Shown here: positions 10,230 through 22,881 of the stretch, piece by piece | Layout of the letters: each line of letters starts with the position of its first letter | How positions within the stretch are numbered: position 1 is the first letter of the stretch | Source of the DNA: Caenorhabditis elegans | Lineage: Eukaryota > Nematoda > Chromadorea > Rhabditida > Rhabditidae | Direction: 5' to 3' | NCBI RefSeq assembly: GCF_000002985.6 | Contig: NC_003279.8 | Coordinates: forward strand, 2,232,001-2,296,000 | DNA length: 64,000 bases | Notes under the pieces: model-generated | What the model saw: only the letters and a program-made list of their open reading frames with translations | Database searches by the model: none | What the model was told of the DNA's origin: nothing | Program-made: the position numbers and the translations under genes

Positions 10230-13200
10230 ATGTGCTTATTCCATTTCTTAGCAGTTATTGTTACGACTTTTGCTCAAGATGAAGGCTCATTTGTTGAAAA
10301 ATGCACAAAACCGAGGCTCACACCGGCTGCGATTTTGGATGTTATTATGGCAAATTATTCAAGGTGAAATTAATTTTTTCATGTCAAATTTTTGACTGGT
10401 TTTGGAATAATTGCAAAAAATTGTACAAAGTTGTCAAAAGTTGCCAAAAGTTGCTGGAAAGTTATACAAACTGCGTATAAATGTTGCAAATGTTGCCGAA
10501 AGTTTTCGAAAATTACCAAAAAATTGCAAAAAAAAAAATTTTCAAAAGTCGTCGAAAGTTGCCAAAAACTTGTCCACAATCGCCAAAAATTACCAAAACA
10601 GTGCCGAAAAATTCCTAATGCTTAAATAGTTTTCGAAATCGCCGGAAAATTGTCAAAAGTTGTCGAAAATTGCCAAAAACTTATCCACAGTTGAAAAAAT
10701 ATTACCAAAACGTACCTGAAAGTGTCGAAAATTGCCAAATAATTCAATAGTTCTTAAAATTGCCAAAAATTGTCAAAAGTTGCCGAAAATCGTCAAAAAT
10801 TGCCGGAAATTGTTGAAAATTGGTGTGAAATTGCGAAAAAATTGTCAAAAATTGCCGAAAATCACCGAGAATTGCCTAAAGTTTCCGAGAAAATTCCGAA
10901 AAAGGCTGAAAGTTGTCAAAAATTGGTGAGAGTTGCCAGAATTCTCCGAGTTTTGGAAAGTTGTTTGAACCTTCTCCAAAATTGCCAAAAAGTTTTGCAA
11001 AAGTTGCCAAAAGTTGTCAAAAACTTGTCCACATTTGCCAAAAACTTACCAAAACTTACCTAACAGTGGCGAAAATTGCCAAATAGTTCAATAGTTTTCA
11101 AAATTGCAAAAAAAAATGCAAAAAAATTGTCAAAAATTCCGAAAAATTTGTCAACGATTGCCGAAAATACCGAGAATTTCCAAAAATTCATGAAAATTAC
11201 AAAACATTGTTGAAAAAGTGAAAAAATGCCAAAAGTTGTCAAAAGTTGCCAAAAATTTATAAAAGTTGCTAAAAGGTGCTTTAAAAACTGCCAAAAATTG
11301 CCGAATGTTGCTGAGGGGAGCCAATTTTTTTTTTAATTTAAAAGAAATTTCATTTGCCAGAAATTACGCAAGCTCTTCCCTCATACCCTTCTCCTATTCT
11401 AGATCTCTGCCAGGAAATCCAGTTGGTGTCCAAGTCGAGGTAACAGTACAAGATGTGATGGAGCTCAGTGTGCTCAGCAACAGTTTCACGGCGGACATAT
11501 GGTTCAGTTCGATTTGGTACGATCCACGTCTCGCCTATTCACATTTGGACAATTGTCGGCAAAATTTATCATTTGACGATAGATTTGAAAAGGTTTGTGC
11601 CAAAAATTATACTACGACTCAAAACAAATTTTTTGCCGCTAAATTAAAATTTTCCAAGAAAAAACATTTGGCGGAAATTTCAAATTTTATCAAACATTTT
11701 TGGCGGGTAATTAAAAATAATAAAAAAGGTTTTTTGCGGGAATTTCAAATTCTCTGAGAAAAAATCATTTGGTGGGTAATTCAAACTCTAAAATCTTTGA
11801 AATACTGAAATTTTGGGCGGAAATTCAAAGTTTCCTAGAAGTTTTTTCCTTGACAAGAAATTAAAAATTTTTAAAAAAACATTTGGTTGAATTTCAAATT
11901 TTCCGAGAAAAAAGATTTGGTAGGAAATTTGTGTTTTTTTTTCCTGGCGCGATATATATATTCAAATTCTCCAAATAAAATTTTTGGCGGAAATTTCAAA
12001 TTTTCTCAGAAACATTTTTTGTGGTCGGAGATCAAACTTTTATCAACAGAGCACACTTGCAACAACAATCATTTATATTTTCAGCTAATCTGGTCTCCAA
12101 ACGTCTGCATTGTGAACACAAAATCCGCCCACGTACATCGGTCCCCAAAGCCTAATGTGCTTCTGATGCTCCTGCCAAATGGGACAATATGGCTGAATTA
12201 TAGGGTACTTTTTAAATTTTATTTTAAGCACCGCAAAAACCCGCTATATTACAGATCAGAGCTGTCGTTTTTTATTTTTGGTTTTTTGGAGATATTAGAT
12301 TTTTTGTTTTTTGGTCCAAATTTGAAACGTAAAAAAAATTTTATTGCTCAATTACAGATCCGTGTGCAATCTCCGTGCTCTATGGACTTGGCACGATTTC
12401 CAATAGACACTCAATACTGCCAATTGGTATTTGAAAGTTATTCATACAATACTGCAAGTGTATCTGTAAATTGGATGGCTAATCCGGTTACTGTACTACC
12501 AGAGATCTCTCTAGCAGATTTTGATTTGTCGAGGTACCGGACATCTAGACATACAGAGGTATTTTCCAGCAAAGACAAACGTCCTAGAAGACATTCAATC
12601 TACAGTATTTTTTTTCTTTTGTATATCAACCGTCACCATACAAATTCTGCAATTGTTTTTCCAAACTACAGTAACCCCTTTACCAATTCACCTTATTTAT
12701 CAATTTACCAATTTATCAAAACCAATTTGACCTCCCAAAACTCTACCTATAATTACAGTAACTACATTTTTATAGGTCTACAAAGCAGGAGAATGGTATC
12801 GATTAACTGTGGAATTTGAGTTCACAAGGAAATATGGATTCTATATTCTTCAGGTTGTTAGGGAAAATTTTCCGTATTTCCTCTAATAGTATTGCGCCCG
12901 ACTAATTAACTTTGAAACGTTATATCTCGGTTCATTTTAAAGGTATCAATATATCATTAACTACGAAACAATAGCAAAAGAAATAACAAATATTTCGTTA
13001 GTGGACAATTTTTGAATAGAACAAATAATAACTGAGATATAAGCTGTCAAAGTTGAACAGTGGGGTGCAATACTAATAGAGGAAATACAACACCTTAAAA
13101 ATTTGGCCTGAAAATATTTATCGAAAGTTTTTTGTTTCAGTCTCTTTTTGTCTAAAATTATTTTCTCTGAATTTTATGTTTTTTGGTTTGTCTGAAAATT

Positions 13201-15223
13201 TTATGCTAACTATAAGATATGTGGTACAAAAAAAATTTTCAATAAAAATTAGAAACCTAAAAAAGCGATCTCTATATTTTTACAAAAAAAATGTTGACTA
13301 TGCATTTTTCGTCTGAAATTTTTATAATGTAATTTTTAGTTCAAAATTGTGAATTTCTGAAAATTTATAGCAAAACCCTTGTCCGGAAATTTCAAACTTC
13401 AAAATTTTGGTTCCAAGTTTTTCGTCTCAAAATTTTCAAATTTTTTCTCCAAAAATTTCATTTCAGCCTAACACAGTTTTATCCTAAATTTTTTGTCTTA
13501 AAATCTGCAACTTTCCGAATTTCAGCTCTACGTGCCAACCTACATAAGTCTCTTCATTTCTTGGATTGCGTTTTGCATTGACACAAAAGCCCTGCCGGCT
13601 CGCATAGTGTTGGGTGTGAACTCGTTGATGTCACTCACTTTTCAGGTAAGTTTTTGAAAAAAAATCGGTGGCCGAGTTTTCTCTTCCGCGGCCACGTAGT
13701 AGCCACTTTTTTCTTTTATTTTTTTCTGAATTTTTGAATTTTCTGGAATTTCATTTTTCTCTCTTCCCCAACCCCCACCCATCATAAGCCTAAGCTTAAG
13801 CCTAAGCCAAAGCCAAAGGATAAGACTAAGTCTAAGCCTACGCCTAAGCCTCAGCCTAAGCCTAAGCTTAAGTCAGCCAAAGCCTAAGCCTAAGCCAAAG
13901 CCAAAGCCTAAGCCTAAGCTTAAGCCTATCCCTAAGCCTAAGTGAAAGCCTAAGACTAACCCTTAACCTAAGCCTAAGTCCAAGCATAATTCTAAATATT
14001 AGCTTAAGACTAAGCCTAAGCCCAAGCCTAAGCCTAAGCCTAAGCCTATGCCCCTGAGGCCTAATATTTTTTAAAAACATTAATATCGAGTAATAATAAT
14101 TTTGCTGCTGCCTTTGTCCTAGAAAAGTACAACTTTCAGTTCGGAAACATCATCCGATCCCTGCCACCAGTCTCCTATGTAAAAGCCATCGATCTCTGGA
14201 TGTGCACCTGCGTCGGCTTCATCTTCGCCTCCCTCCTCGAACTCGCCTTCGTCGCCTATCAGGACAAAAAGCTCATCTTAAAATCCGGAAAATCAAATGC
14301 AGCAATCAGCACTTTGGTCAGCTATCTGAAACACTTTGAGCCATACCATGACGTGTCGTCTCCGCCACCACCGGCTCCGCTTGATGAGAAAAAATCGATG
14401 AGCCGAACGACATCGACTGGTACGAATCGATCGAGAAGTGAACTTGATGGTTTGGATACGAAGGATTTGGAGGAGGAAATTGCGGAGTATCGGAAGTTGG
14501 CGTATGCCAGGAAGAAATGGAGATTGTTGGATTTTGGAGCAAATGTTGATAGGATCTCGTTTATTGTTTTTCCGTTGGTAAGTTGGAAGAGTAATGTAGG
14601 GTTACTGTAGGGTAGCTGAGGGGTTACTGTAGAAATGCTGTCGGAATACTGTATGGTTACTGTAGGGTTACTGTAGGGCTGCTGTAAGGTTAATGTAGGA
14701 ATACTGTAGGATTGCTGTATGGTTACTGTAGGGTTACTGTAGGAATACTGCATGGTTACTGTAGAAATAATGTAGGGTTACTTTAAGATTACTGTAAGGC
14801 TACTGTAGGAGTACTGTGTGGCTACTGTAGGAATACTGTAGGGATACTGCAGGATTACTGTAGGTCTACTTAAGGGTTACAGTAGGGTTGATGTGAGGTT
14901 GCTGTAGGAATACTGTAGCACTACTGTAAGCTTGCTGTAGGAGCACTGTAGGAATTATGTAGAGCAACAGTAAGGTTACTGTACCGTTACAGTGAAATTA
15001 TTGAAAGGTATGAATGACTACTCTAGGGTTATTGTAAAGTACTTTAAGGGTACAGAAGGGTAGCTTAATATTTATTAAATTACCAACACCTATCTTGCAT
15101 GGTGGAGTACGGTAGGATTACTGTACTTTTCTCCAATTTCTGAATTTTCAGACTTTCGCAGCGTTCAATGTGGTTTACTGGACATATTACCTTCAAGACG
15201 TGCGGATATCCACTTGGACCTGA
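10230..15223 (+). CDS. Cys-loop ligand-gated ion channel subunit, anion-type pore, 450 aa
   Basis: Eight exons: 10230-10363, 11403-11592, 12085-12204, 12358-12558, 12776-12853, 13526-13645, 14140-14577, 15152-15223; all in phase. A signal peptide ([15 protein letters not shown]) is followed by the ligand-binding domain with [19 protein letters not shown] and [12 protein letters not shown]. The 15-residue Cys-loop ([15 protein letters not shown], about 155-169) is classical. M1 begins [14 protein letters not shown]2 carries the PAR motif ([16 protein letters not shown]), which in this family goes with chloride selectivity. M3 and a Ser/Pro-rich M3-M4 loop follow, and M4 ([16 protein letters not shown]) ends near the C-terminus. 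This is a GABA/glycine/amine-gated-like worm LGC-type subunit; ligand is not deducible. The M2 core differs from the usual TTVLTMTT. AATAAA is at 15277-15282. Confidence 0.9.
10364..11402. repeat. Intron 1 of the channel gene: AAAATTGCC / GTTGCCAAAA repeats
   Basis: About 900 bp made of diverged units such as GTTGTCAAAAATTGCCGAAAA, all in similar orientation. Frames through it give [14 protein letters not shown] peptides and are not genes. No hidden exon is evident. Confidence 0.75.
12874..13088. repeat. About 215-bp palindromic element in channel intron 5
   Basis: The left end GTATTTCCTCTAATAGTATT is mirrored by AATACTAATAGAGGAAATAC at the right end. Inner parts (ATATCTCGGTT / AACTGAGATAT) also pair, with mismatches. 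This looks like a short foldback repeat. The rest of the intron to 13525 is AT-rich with no feature I can name. Confidence 0.7.
13783..14058 (-). repeat. Interstitial telomeric tract (TTAGGC)n in channel intron 6
   Basis: About 275 bp of CCTAAG units on the plus strand, with variants CCAAAG, CTTAAG and CCTACG. The reverse complement is the nematode telomere unit TTAGGC. It sits between the exon holding M2 and the exon holding M3. Confidence 0.92.
14585..15070 (+). repeat. TACTGTAGG decamer repeat in channel intron 7
   Basis: Many near-tandem copies of GGGTTACTGTAGG and GAATACTGTAGG, about 10-13 bp per unit with frequent substitutions. A second block of the same family lies past the gene at 15390-15665. 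Confidence 0.88.
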
Positions 15224-15276
15224 TTTTAATTTTTTTTTTTTTGTAATTTTTGTGCTCACTTGTTCACGAATTTCTC

Positions 15277-15282
15277 AATAAA
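15277..15282 (+). terminator. AATAAA polyadenylation signal of the channel gene
   Basis: AATAAA 54 bases after the channel stop codon, in an AT-rich 3' flank. Confidence 0.7.
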
Positions 15283-15389
15283 TTGGAACAATTTTCCTAA
15301 GTATTGTAATTGGCCAAAAAAAATTTTTTAAGAAATATAAAAGCTCAAAAGGGTATAGTAAAAGCATCAAAAACTTTTTGTGAAAAAAG

Positions 15390-15665
15390 GTAAAGAGCAG
15401 TACAGTAGATATTCCGTACAAGTGCCACGGGGGTACTGTGGGTTACTGTAGAGGTTGAGTCTAAACTGTATGGTTAGTGTAGGGGTACTGTAGGTATACT
15501 GTAGAGATGCCGTGGGGGTACGGTAGAAGTACTGTAGGACGATTGTAAGGAGGGGTTACCGTTTTGAAAAGTGTGTAGTACGGTAGGGATGATGTATGGA
15601 TACTGTAGGCTTACTGTAAGCCTAAAATGGTACTGTAGGGATGCTGTCGGGCTACTGTAAAGGTA
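15390..15665 (+). repeat. TACTGTAGG repeat, downstream block
   Basis: Same family as in intron 7 of the channel gene: repeated GGTACTGTAGG with variants. It lies between the channel polyA signal and non-repetitive sequence at 15670-15980. Confidence 0.82.
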
Positions 15666-15764
15666 ATTTTAAGATCAAAGTTTCCTTTGAAAAAGGAAGT
15701 GTATCCTAAGTGCAAAGTGCAAAATGCATTAATTATATTTTTACGACCGACTTACATCACACTT

Positions 15765-15850
15765 GTTATCAATTCTAATCAGCCTATCAGTCACCTCAGA
15801 AGCTCCTTTTTTTCGTCCTCCATCGTTCTTTGATAGACGTATGTGTGTGC
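15765..15850 (-). other. Orphan exon-like segment
   Basis: The minus strand has an open frame (SKNDGGRKKGASEVTDRLIR, IDNKCD) that runs into a consensus donor GAT|GTAAGTCGG near 15764, in non-repetitive sequence. No acceptor or partner exon is convincing, and the next gene to the left is on the other strand, so it may be chance. Confidence 0.2.
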
Positions 15851-16039
15851 AATTCACGTTTACCTCACCAGTTTTCCGGGTTCTTAAATAAATCAGACAG
15901 AAACTAGAACTTTTTTGATTGAAATTGAGAAAATTGTGACATGGTTCTATGCAGAGACAAACTGGTTTGAAATTCAATCAAAAATTGTGGTACTTTTTTT
16001 GCAAAAAAAAAAGTTCTGAACACTTTCTTTTACAGTTTG

Positions 16040-18144
16040 AACGGTTTGTTAGGAGATTCTCAATTGGTGGCCTAGAATTTTCAATAGTTCGGCCATTTCA
16101 AATTGTGCTGAAAACTCTCGAAAAAAGTATTGGCGGACTAGTTTTTCCTAGATGGCCTAGAAAACTAAAAGTTAGGCCAAAAAAATATTATCAGAACTCA
16201 ACGATATTTTACAAATTTTTTTCAAAAACGTTTGGAGGTCTAGTTTGTCAATTCTAGTCCACCGGGTGGAAAATTTGTCCACCACAAAATTGCAATATCT
16301 CTAAAACTCAGGTGGCCTAACTTTTAGGTACTTAGGCCACCGTGAAGTGCTAAATAAATACTTATTCATTTTGTTGATTTGTTAAGCTTTCCAAATTTTA
16401 GGCCATCAAGGGCAACACTGAAAAACCATCTAAAACTGCTCAAAAAATGCCGCCGAGTTTTTCAAATTTCTAGGCCACTGCGCAAAAAATTAGTCCATAC
16501 CAGGGGTGTGCGGCAAATCTCAAAATTTGCCGAGCTCGGCAAATTCGGCAAATCGCTTTTTTCAATATTTGCCGAGCACGGCAAATTCGGCAAATTTGCC
16601 GTGCTTAACAAACTCGGAAAATTTTGATATTTTTAATGTTTTTTGGAGCACCAAAACTACTGAATTCTTAACACACATCTGGTTTCTGAATAAGTTCCGC
16701 GTAGTATGTCTGTTTAAGCATCAAAATAGCTCTATTTTGTGTCATTTTACTAAATTTTTGGCTAAAAAATCAAAAGTTTTAGTCAAAATTGTACTGTCAA
16801 ATTTTTGACGTGTGTGGCAAATTTCGAAATTTGCCGTGCTCGGCAAATTCGGCAAATTTGCCGAGCTCGGCAAACGGCAAATTCGGCAAATTTGCCGCAC
16901 ACCCCTGGTCCATACTGTTTTCAGACCACAATTTTTAAAAATTTCAACTGTCTTGAAGGTTTAAAAAAAAAAAGTACAATTACCGTGCGATGGCCTAACT
17001 TTTAAAGTTTCTAGGCCACCAAAAAATATTCATATTTTTAGGTTTCTAATTTATTTCACTGTTATAAAGATACCAATTGCCCTTTCAATACATGGCCTAG
17101 AAAATTGAAAAGTTAGGCCACAAATTTTTTTTCGGATTTTCGAAGCTTTAAATGCTTTTTTTCACCCAAATTCACAATAAATTATGTTTATTTCCTCAAA
17201 AAAATGTGTAATTTTCTTGTGTTTCGTCGTAATCCGTAACTCAAACACCAGCCTTTTCCCATGACTGTTTCTGCTCCCTCATTCTCCTACTCCTCCTCCC
17301 ATCACCCATTTTCCTTATCAATATATTATCATTTATATTGTGTGTCTGTTTCATGATTTTTTGTCATCTTCACACGTAATTGGTGTGTGCGAATTTGGCT
17401 TTTTTGAATATTTTTTCATCAAAGTGTTCCAAAAAAACCGAAAAAAATTGAAAAAAATTGGTGGCCTAACTTTTTTTTTCTAGGCCACCGTTTTGGAAAC
17501 TAGTCCGCAATTAAATTTACAAATTTTTGAATTTTATGCTGCCTAGAAACTTGTTCAACAACAACTGCGTTCTGCAAAAAAATTCAAAAAAAAGTTGGTG
17601 GCCTAACTTCCCATTTTCTAGGCCACATAATAAAGAATCGCCTCGGCAAATGTTTTTTTTTTGGGTTTTGTAATATAAAAGTTTACTATTCGAAATATTT
17701 TTAAAAAAATTATAAAAATCAAAAAAAAATCGGTGGCCTAACTTTCCATTTTCTAGGCCACAATGTGAAAAATTCCTCTTACAAAATTTACTCACATTGT
17801 TGTTAACCAATTTTTCAATCTCCGCGGTTAAGGTCAATAGCCGTCTAAAAATCCAAAAAAAAATGATGGCCTAGTTTTTTTTAATTTTCTAGGCCACCAG
17901 CAGAAAATTTGACCTTCGGTTCAAATTCTATAAATACAAGAATATCTTACAGTTGTTGGAATTTTTTAACAATGCTCAAAAAAACAGGGGGCCGAATTTC
18001 ACACTTGGTGGCCTAGAAAACCAAAAGTTAGGCCACCAATTTTTTTCGATTTTCGCGTATTTTATTTGATTTTATATGATTTTATATGATTTGAAGTAGT
18101 TTTAAGCAGTTTTCAAAAGTATTTTTCCAGATTTCTCACCTAAA
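16040..18144. repeat. Intergenic block of GGCCTAG / CTAGGCCAC inverted repeats
   Basis: Short stem units, for example GGTGGCCTAACTTTTC...TTTTCTAGGCCACC, recur about every 100-150 bp between the channel and SLC17 genes. Within it, 16505-16910 holds GGCAAATTCGGCAAATTTGCCG copies in both orientations around a unique stretch. 17230-17400 is non-repetitive. 18050-18130 leads to a TATTTTTCCAG acceptor that probably serves trans-splicing of the next gene. Confidence 0.7.
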
Positions 18145-21100
18145 ATGGCATCAACAATGATGCCATCAAGCACATACAACAGTGTCCGTTCCCTGCCATC
18201 ACCAATTCCACGTATGTTGTCAGTTGAAGAAGAAGCTTCAAGATTTTCAGCAAAAATTTGAAATTTTCAGCTTTATGGACACTTCAATCGATACGATTTC
18301 AAACGGCGCTCTTGATTTCGGCGGCTTGTGTGGTTTTTGGACTAATGCGGACTTGTTTTGGGATGGCTATGGTTGATATTGTTAGGAGGTTTGGGATTTT
18401 GTGAAAATCTTGTCCAAAATTTGAAAAAAATTCATAAAAAGTTGGAATGAAGTATATAAAAAATTGGTGGCCCAACTTTTCTTAGTCCACCGAAGTTTGG
18501 TGGCTTAACTTTTCTTAGTCCACAAAAACTTTTTTTAGTCCATTTTTTTTTAACTTTTTTGGATGGCCAAGAAACTTTTCGAGCCTGAATTTTCAGCTGC
18601 CGGTGGCCTAGAAAATCAATGATTAAGCCACCAACGTTTCTTTTTTATTTTTTTTTAATTAATTTTTTGGTTTTCAACTCTAAAAACCAACCAGAATCTA
18701 AATTTTCCAGCGGAAATGGAACATTTCACCCAGATTTACATATGGAATGGAGTGGAGATGAGCAAGCAAATATTCATACTTCTTTCTATATTGGAGCATT
18801 TATTGCCGTTTTTCCATCGGAATTTCTTGCCAAAAAGTGAGTATGTCAGCTGATTATTTGAGAAGAAGAAGTGCTACTGATAAGAAATATGTTCAGAAAT
18901 TATTTCCGATTAAACGGGGTGAATTTATTGAAAAATCACGAAGAAATTATGATTGGAAGTGGGAAATTTCTTAAATTTTGCACAAAAATTTAAAAAAAAA
19001 TTGAAGTTTGGTGGACTAAGAAAAGTTAGGCCACCAAACTTTGGTGAACTAAGAAAAGTTAGGCCACCAAACATTGGTGGACTAAGAAAAGTTAGGCCAC
19101 CAAACTTTGGCGAATTAAGAAAAGTTAAGTCACAAAATTTTTGGTGGACTAAGAAAAGTTAGGCCACCAAACTTTGGTGGATTAAGAAATGTTAGGCCAC
19201 CAAACTTTGATCGACTAGGTGGCCTAACTTTTTTTAGGCCAACCAAACTTTGGTGGACTTTTCTGAAAAGCATTTTTTCGGTTTATGAAAACTTTCAATA
19301 AAAAATTAGAATTTCGCTCCAATTTTTCAAATTTTAAATTTTAATTTTCCAAGAAAATTGGGAGAATATAAAATTTCAACTTTGCGCGCCAAAATTTTCT
19401 CAAAAAATTTTCTCAAAATTTTTTTTTCGAAAATTTGAAACTTCCCGAAATTCTCCAAATTTACAGACTAGGGCCCAAGAATCTCTTGTCATTTGCACTT
19501 TTGCTCAATATATTTGGCTCCCTTCTCACCCCATTTTCTGCAATTTACCTCCGTTCCTACTTTCCAGTAGCTGCAATTCGTTTGATAATGGGATTTGGTT
19601 ACGGTTAGTTTAAAAATTGATTTTTAAAAAACCGATTAAAATTTTTTAAAAATTGATAATATTTCAAGAATAAATAAAAATTTTTTAAAAATCGGTAACT
19701 TTTTTGAAAATTGATAATTTATTTTTTTGGTCTATTTTTTGGCCTAAAACTCGAATAAAATAAAAAAAAACATATATGAAATAGCTTTCTAAAACTTTGG
19801 AAAATCAATAAAAAATTTAAAAATCGGTTCTTTATTCGATAATTTTTTTAATTCGGAAAGTTCTTAAAAATTCAATAATAATTTAAAAATCACCTATAAA
19901 ACCTTTAAAAAATTGCTAACATTTTTAAAATACCAATTAAAATTTCAAAAAATCGATACGTTTCCCAATAAATTTCAAAACTTCGACAAAAATTTGAAAA
20001 TATTTTTTAAAAAATTGAGAGCATTTCAAAAATCGATGCTATTGCGAAAACTCGATACAATTTCAAATAGTAATTAATTTTTTTAGGTCTATACAACAAA
20101 TTGAAATAAAATGATTGTTTTTAATCAGTAAAAAAAATTATTATCGATAAAATTTCAAAAAATCGATTAAAAAGTTTTTTAATTGATAAAAATTCAAAAA
20201 ATCAATTAAAATTAAACATTTTGAAATTTTTGTTTAATTTTTAAATTAACAATAAAAATATCGAAAAACTAACTAACCTATCTTTGGATGCTCCACGACA
20301 CGCGTGGCCTAGAAACCCAAAAAAAAAACCTCTTCCAGGCTTCGTAATCCCCGCTGGAAGTGTGCTCATCTCGTCTTGGTTCCCACTTTCCGAGAAAAGC
20401 ACGGCCATGGCAATATTCACAACGGGAAATCAGATTGGAATCGCCGTTTCCATGTTCCTAACGGCAAAGCTTTGTCAGCTTCATTTTTTCGAAGGGTGGC
20501 CGCTGGTTTTTATAGTTTACGGGCTCATTGGAGCAGTTTTCTTGGTGATTTGGCATGTTAGGCTAGCGGATAAGCCAAGGGAGTCGAAATATATCACAGC
20601 GACAGAGTTGACCTACATCAAAGGCGGGAAACAGAGAAGAAACCGAGCAGAGACTATCGTTAGAGCAACTCCTTATATGAAGGTGAGCGTGGAAGAGTTT
20701 TTGATTTTTCTAGGCCATGTGCTTATACACTGAACATTTAACTGAGCCTTTTTTCTTCAGTCTAAAACAATCAATTTTTGAGTATTCTGTTTAAACATGT
20801 TGAAGAAAAATAGCAGGAAAGATAGCTGGCCTAGAAACCCAATGGAAAAGTTTCCTAGGCCACAAACTCTGTATTTTTCAGATTATCCTCAACGGTTGTG
20901 TCTGCGCCATCTGTGCGTGTTCATTTGCTCAAAGTTTCGTCCTTGTGGCTCTGGTGACCTATCTTCCAAAGTATAATCAAATCGCGTTCAAGATGAATTT
21001 GACGCATGTGGGTTTTTTTGGGGTAACAATTTATTTTTTACAAATTAAGCAAATTCCAGAACGGAATTTGGTCTTCTCTTCCATTTTTCATCCAAATGAT

Positions 21101-22799
21101 CACCAAATTGTTGTTCGCGATTATTGCAGACAAGGTTAAGCAGCGAAAAGTGAATGCAACCGCAGTTACGAAGGTCTCAAATGCTATTGGTGAGTTGGGT
21201 GGCCTAGAAAATCTGTCGCGTGGAAGAGGAATGGCGTCATAGATGGCCTAGAAACTCCCACTAGTGGAAGAAGAGTGACGTCATAGATGGCCTAGGAACT
21301 TCACTGTGTGGGAAAAAATGACAAAAATATAAATGGCTTAGGTGGCCTAGAAACTCCCTCGGGTAAAAGTAAGAATGATGACGTCATAGCTGGATGACCT
21401 AGAAACCCCCATGGCTGCTGGTGTAAGAGAGTCTCAGTAGATCTACAAAAAATGCGGGAGAAGAGATGCAGACATCTCAACTGATTTCGCGTGTTTAAGA
21501 ACGTGTGCTGACGTCACATCTGGGCAAAATATTCCCGCATTTTTTGTAGGTCAAACCGTAATGGGGCAGCCTGGCACCACGTGGCCATAGCCGATACCAT
21601 GACGTCATTTTTAACCGAACTCTTTACGTTTCAAAGTACTCTAACCCACACCACTTGGATGTGACGTCACCGGTGGCCTAACTTTCCCATTTTCAGCCAG
21701 TTTTGCCAGCGCAATCTTCATTGTGATCGCCGCCTACGGCCCGTTTGACAGTGCCGAACTCGTCCAGCTGAGCATAATTGTATCGATGGCGGCGTTCTCG
21801 GCATATGTTCCCGGATACAACACATCGATTGTTACGGTGGCTCCGCAGGTTTGTGTGGTGGCCTAGAAATCAGAAATTACAAAAGTCTTCTGCATGATTT
21901 TCAGCGAAAAAAAAAATCGTAACTAGAGAAAAAATTGCAAATTTTGCAGTTCACCGCATTCATTTCGTCGTATGCTCAGCTGTACGCACAAATTGCATCA
22001 ACACTTGCACCGATCGTTATCGGACGGATTACGAGTCATGTGAGCGCTTTTAGACCACCCAAATGTCGTCCATTATATGATTTCAGGGCACAATTTACGA
22101 GTGGAAGTGTGCATTTTATAGTTTGGCCGGAGTTTTGGCAGTGACGGGGCTCATTTTCCAAATTTTCGGGCATGGTACGGAAGGCGGCACGCAACGCAGC
22201 ACGCAACGCTGCACGCAGCGCAGCACGCAACGCAGCACGCAACGTGACACGCAATGAGGCACGCACCGCAGCGCGAAACGCAGCACGCAACGCGACACGC
22301 AACGCAGCACGCAACGCAGCACGCAACGCAGCACGCAACGCGATACGCAACGCAGCACGCGACGCAGTACGCAACGCGACACGCAACGCAACACAGTTCC
22401 CTTTTTCAGGAAGAACCGAGCCTTGGGGAGAGACACCGTCAAATGCCACGTCAGCAAGACTCTCCACTTCGGTAACAATGTGTGAGGATGGAATGTGCAA
22501 GCTGACCCTTTTGGAGAAACATAATCACGAATTCCGAACAGAATCAAAAATCTCATCCGGGTCAGGGAATTTGAAAAAGAAGGTACGTTGTCCACGTGGA
22601 GTACACGATTTTGCCAAATTTATTTTCACAAAAATTTGAATTTTCCGCGGAGCCAACAAGCGGAGTGTCGTTGCAACAAATTTCTAAATTCCAGGTGTCA
22701 CGAGTATCGTATGCCGGTGAGGAAATTGTGATACCCGGTCGGATAGAGGATCTCGAGAATGACGTCATTTATAGTATAGAAGAAGAACGTGAAGATTAA
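18145..22799 (+). CDS. SLC17-type major facilitator (anion/phosphate or vesicular transporter), 551 aa
   Basis: Twelve exons: 18145-18211, 18271-18388, 18711-18836, 19467-19603, 20339-20682, 20882-21007, 21060-21189, 21697-21848, 21950-22039, 22087-22174, 22410-22582, 22695-22799; all in phase. The ATG is 14 bases past a TTTTTCCAG site that looks like a spliced-leader acceptor. Landmarks: TM1 with SAACVVFGLMRTCFGMAMVD, an extracellular loop, TM2 FYIGAFIAVFPSEFLAKKLG, TM4/5 region GFGYGFVIPAGSVLISSWFP, TM5-6 NQIGIAVSMFLTAKL and EGWPLVFIVYGLIGAVF, then a second six-helix half ending WKCAFYSLAGVLAVTGLIF. These match the SLC17 (sodium-phosphate, sialin, VGLUT) branch. Substrate is not determinable. 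The cytosolic C-tail (about residues 460-551) is long and acidic at the end. AATAAA is at 22882-22887. Confidence 0.88.
18940..19265 (+). repeat. Tandem GGTGGACTAAGAAAAGTTAGGCCACCAAACTTT units in SLC17 intron 3
   Basis: Seven to eight copies of a roughly 36-bp unit with the core GACTAAGAAAAGTTAGGCCACC. It is a clean local tandem of the GGCCTA family. The following intron (19604-20338) is AT-rich AAAATCGAT-type sequence with no exon seen. Confidence 0.82.
21190..21400 (+). repeat. TGACGTCAT-containing tandem repeat in SLC17 intron 7
   Basis: Four units of about 50 bp combine GGTGGCCTAGAAACTCCC, GTGGAAGAAGAG and TGACGTCATAG. The same composite unit forms a larger array at 41195-41545. Confidence 0.75.
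21430..21582. mobile_element. MITE-like element (copy 1), left end eroded
   Basis: It shares the internal sequence GATCTACAAAAAATGCGGGA...TCAACTGATTTCGCGTG...GTGCTGACGTCAC and the right end CAGCCTGGCACCACGT with copies at 35469, 41632, 47018 and 63249. The matching ACGTGGTG left end is not present here. It sits in an intron of the SLC17 gene. Confidence 0.7.
22175..22400 (+). repeat. Degenerate 12-bp GCARCACGCAAC minisatellite in SLC17 intron 10
   Basis: About 18 units of 12 bp fill nearly the whole intron from the donor at 22175 to the acceptor at 22409. Units vary (GCAGCACGCAAC, GCGACACGCAAC, GCTGCACGCAGC). If retained, the frame from the upstream exon would add TQRS-like repeats and then meet a TGA. 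Confidence 0.9.
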
Positions 22800-22881
22800 T
22801 TGTCAATTTTGTATCCAAAAATTATTATTTGTGATCTCTTTCTCTAATTGTAATCTACTAAATTAATTTTTTTGAACTATG

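Noticed and set aside
11887..12819. 310-codon plus-strand frame over the channel gene
   Set aside because: It reads through two exons and their introns; splicing at 12084, 12204, 12357 and 12558 gives the conserved channel sequence instead.
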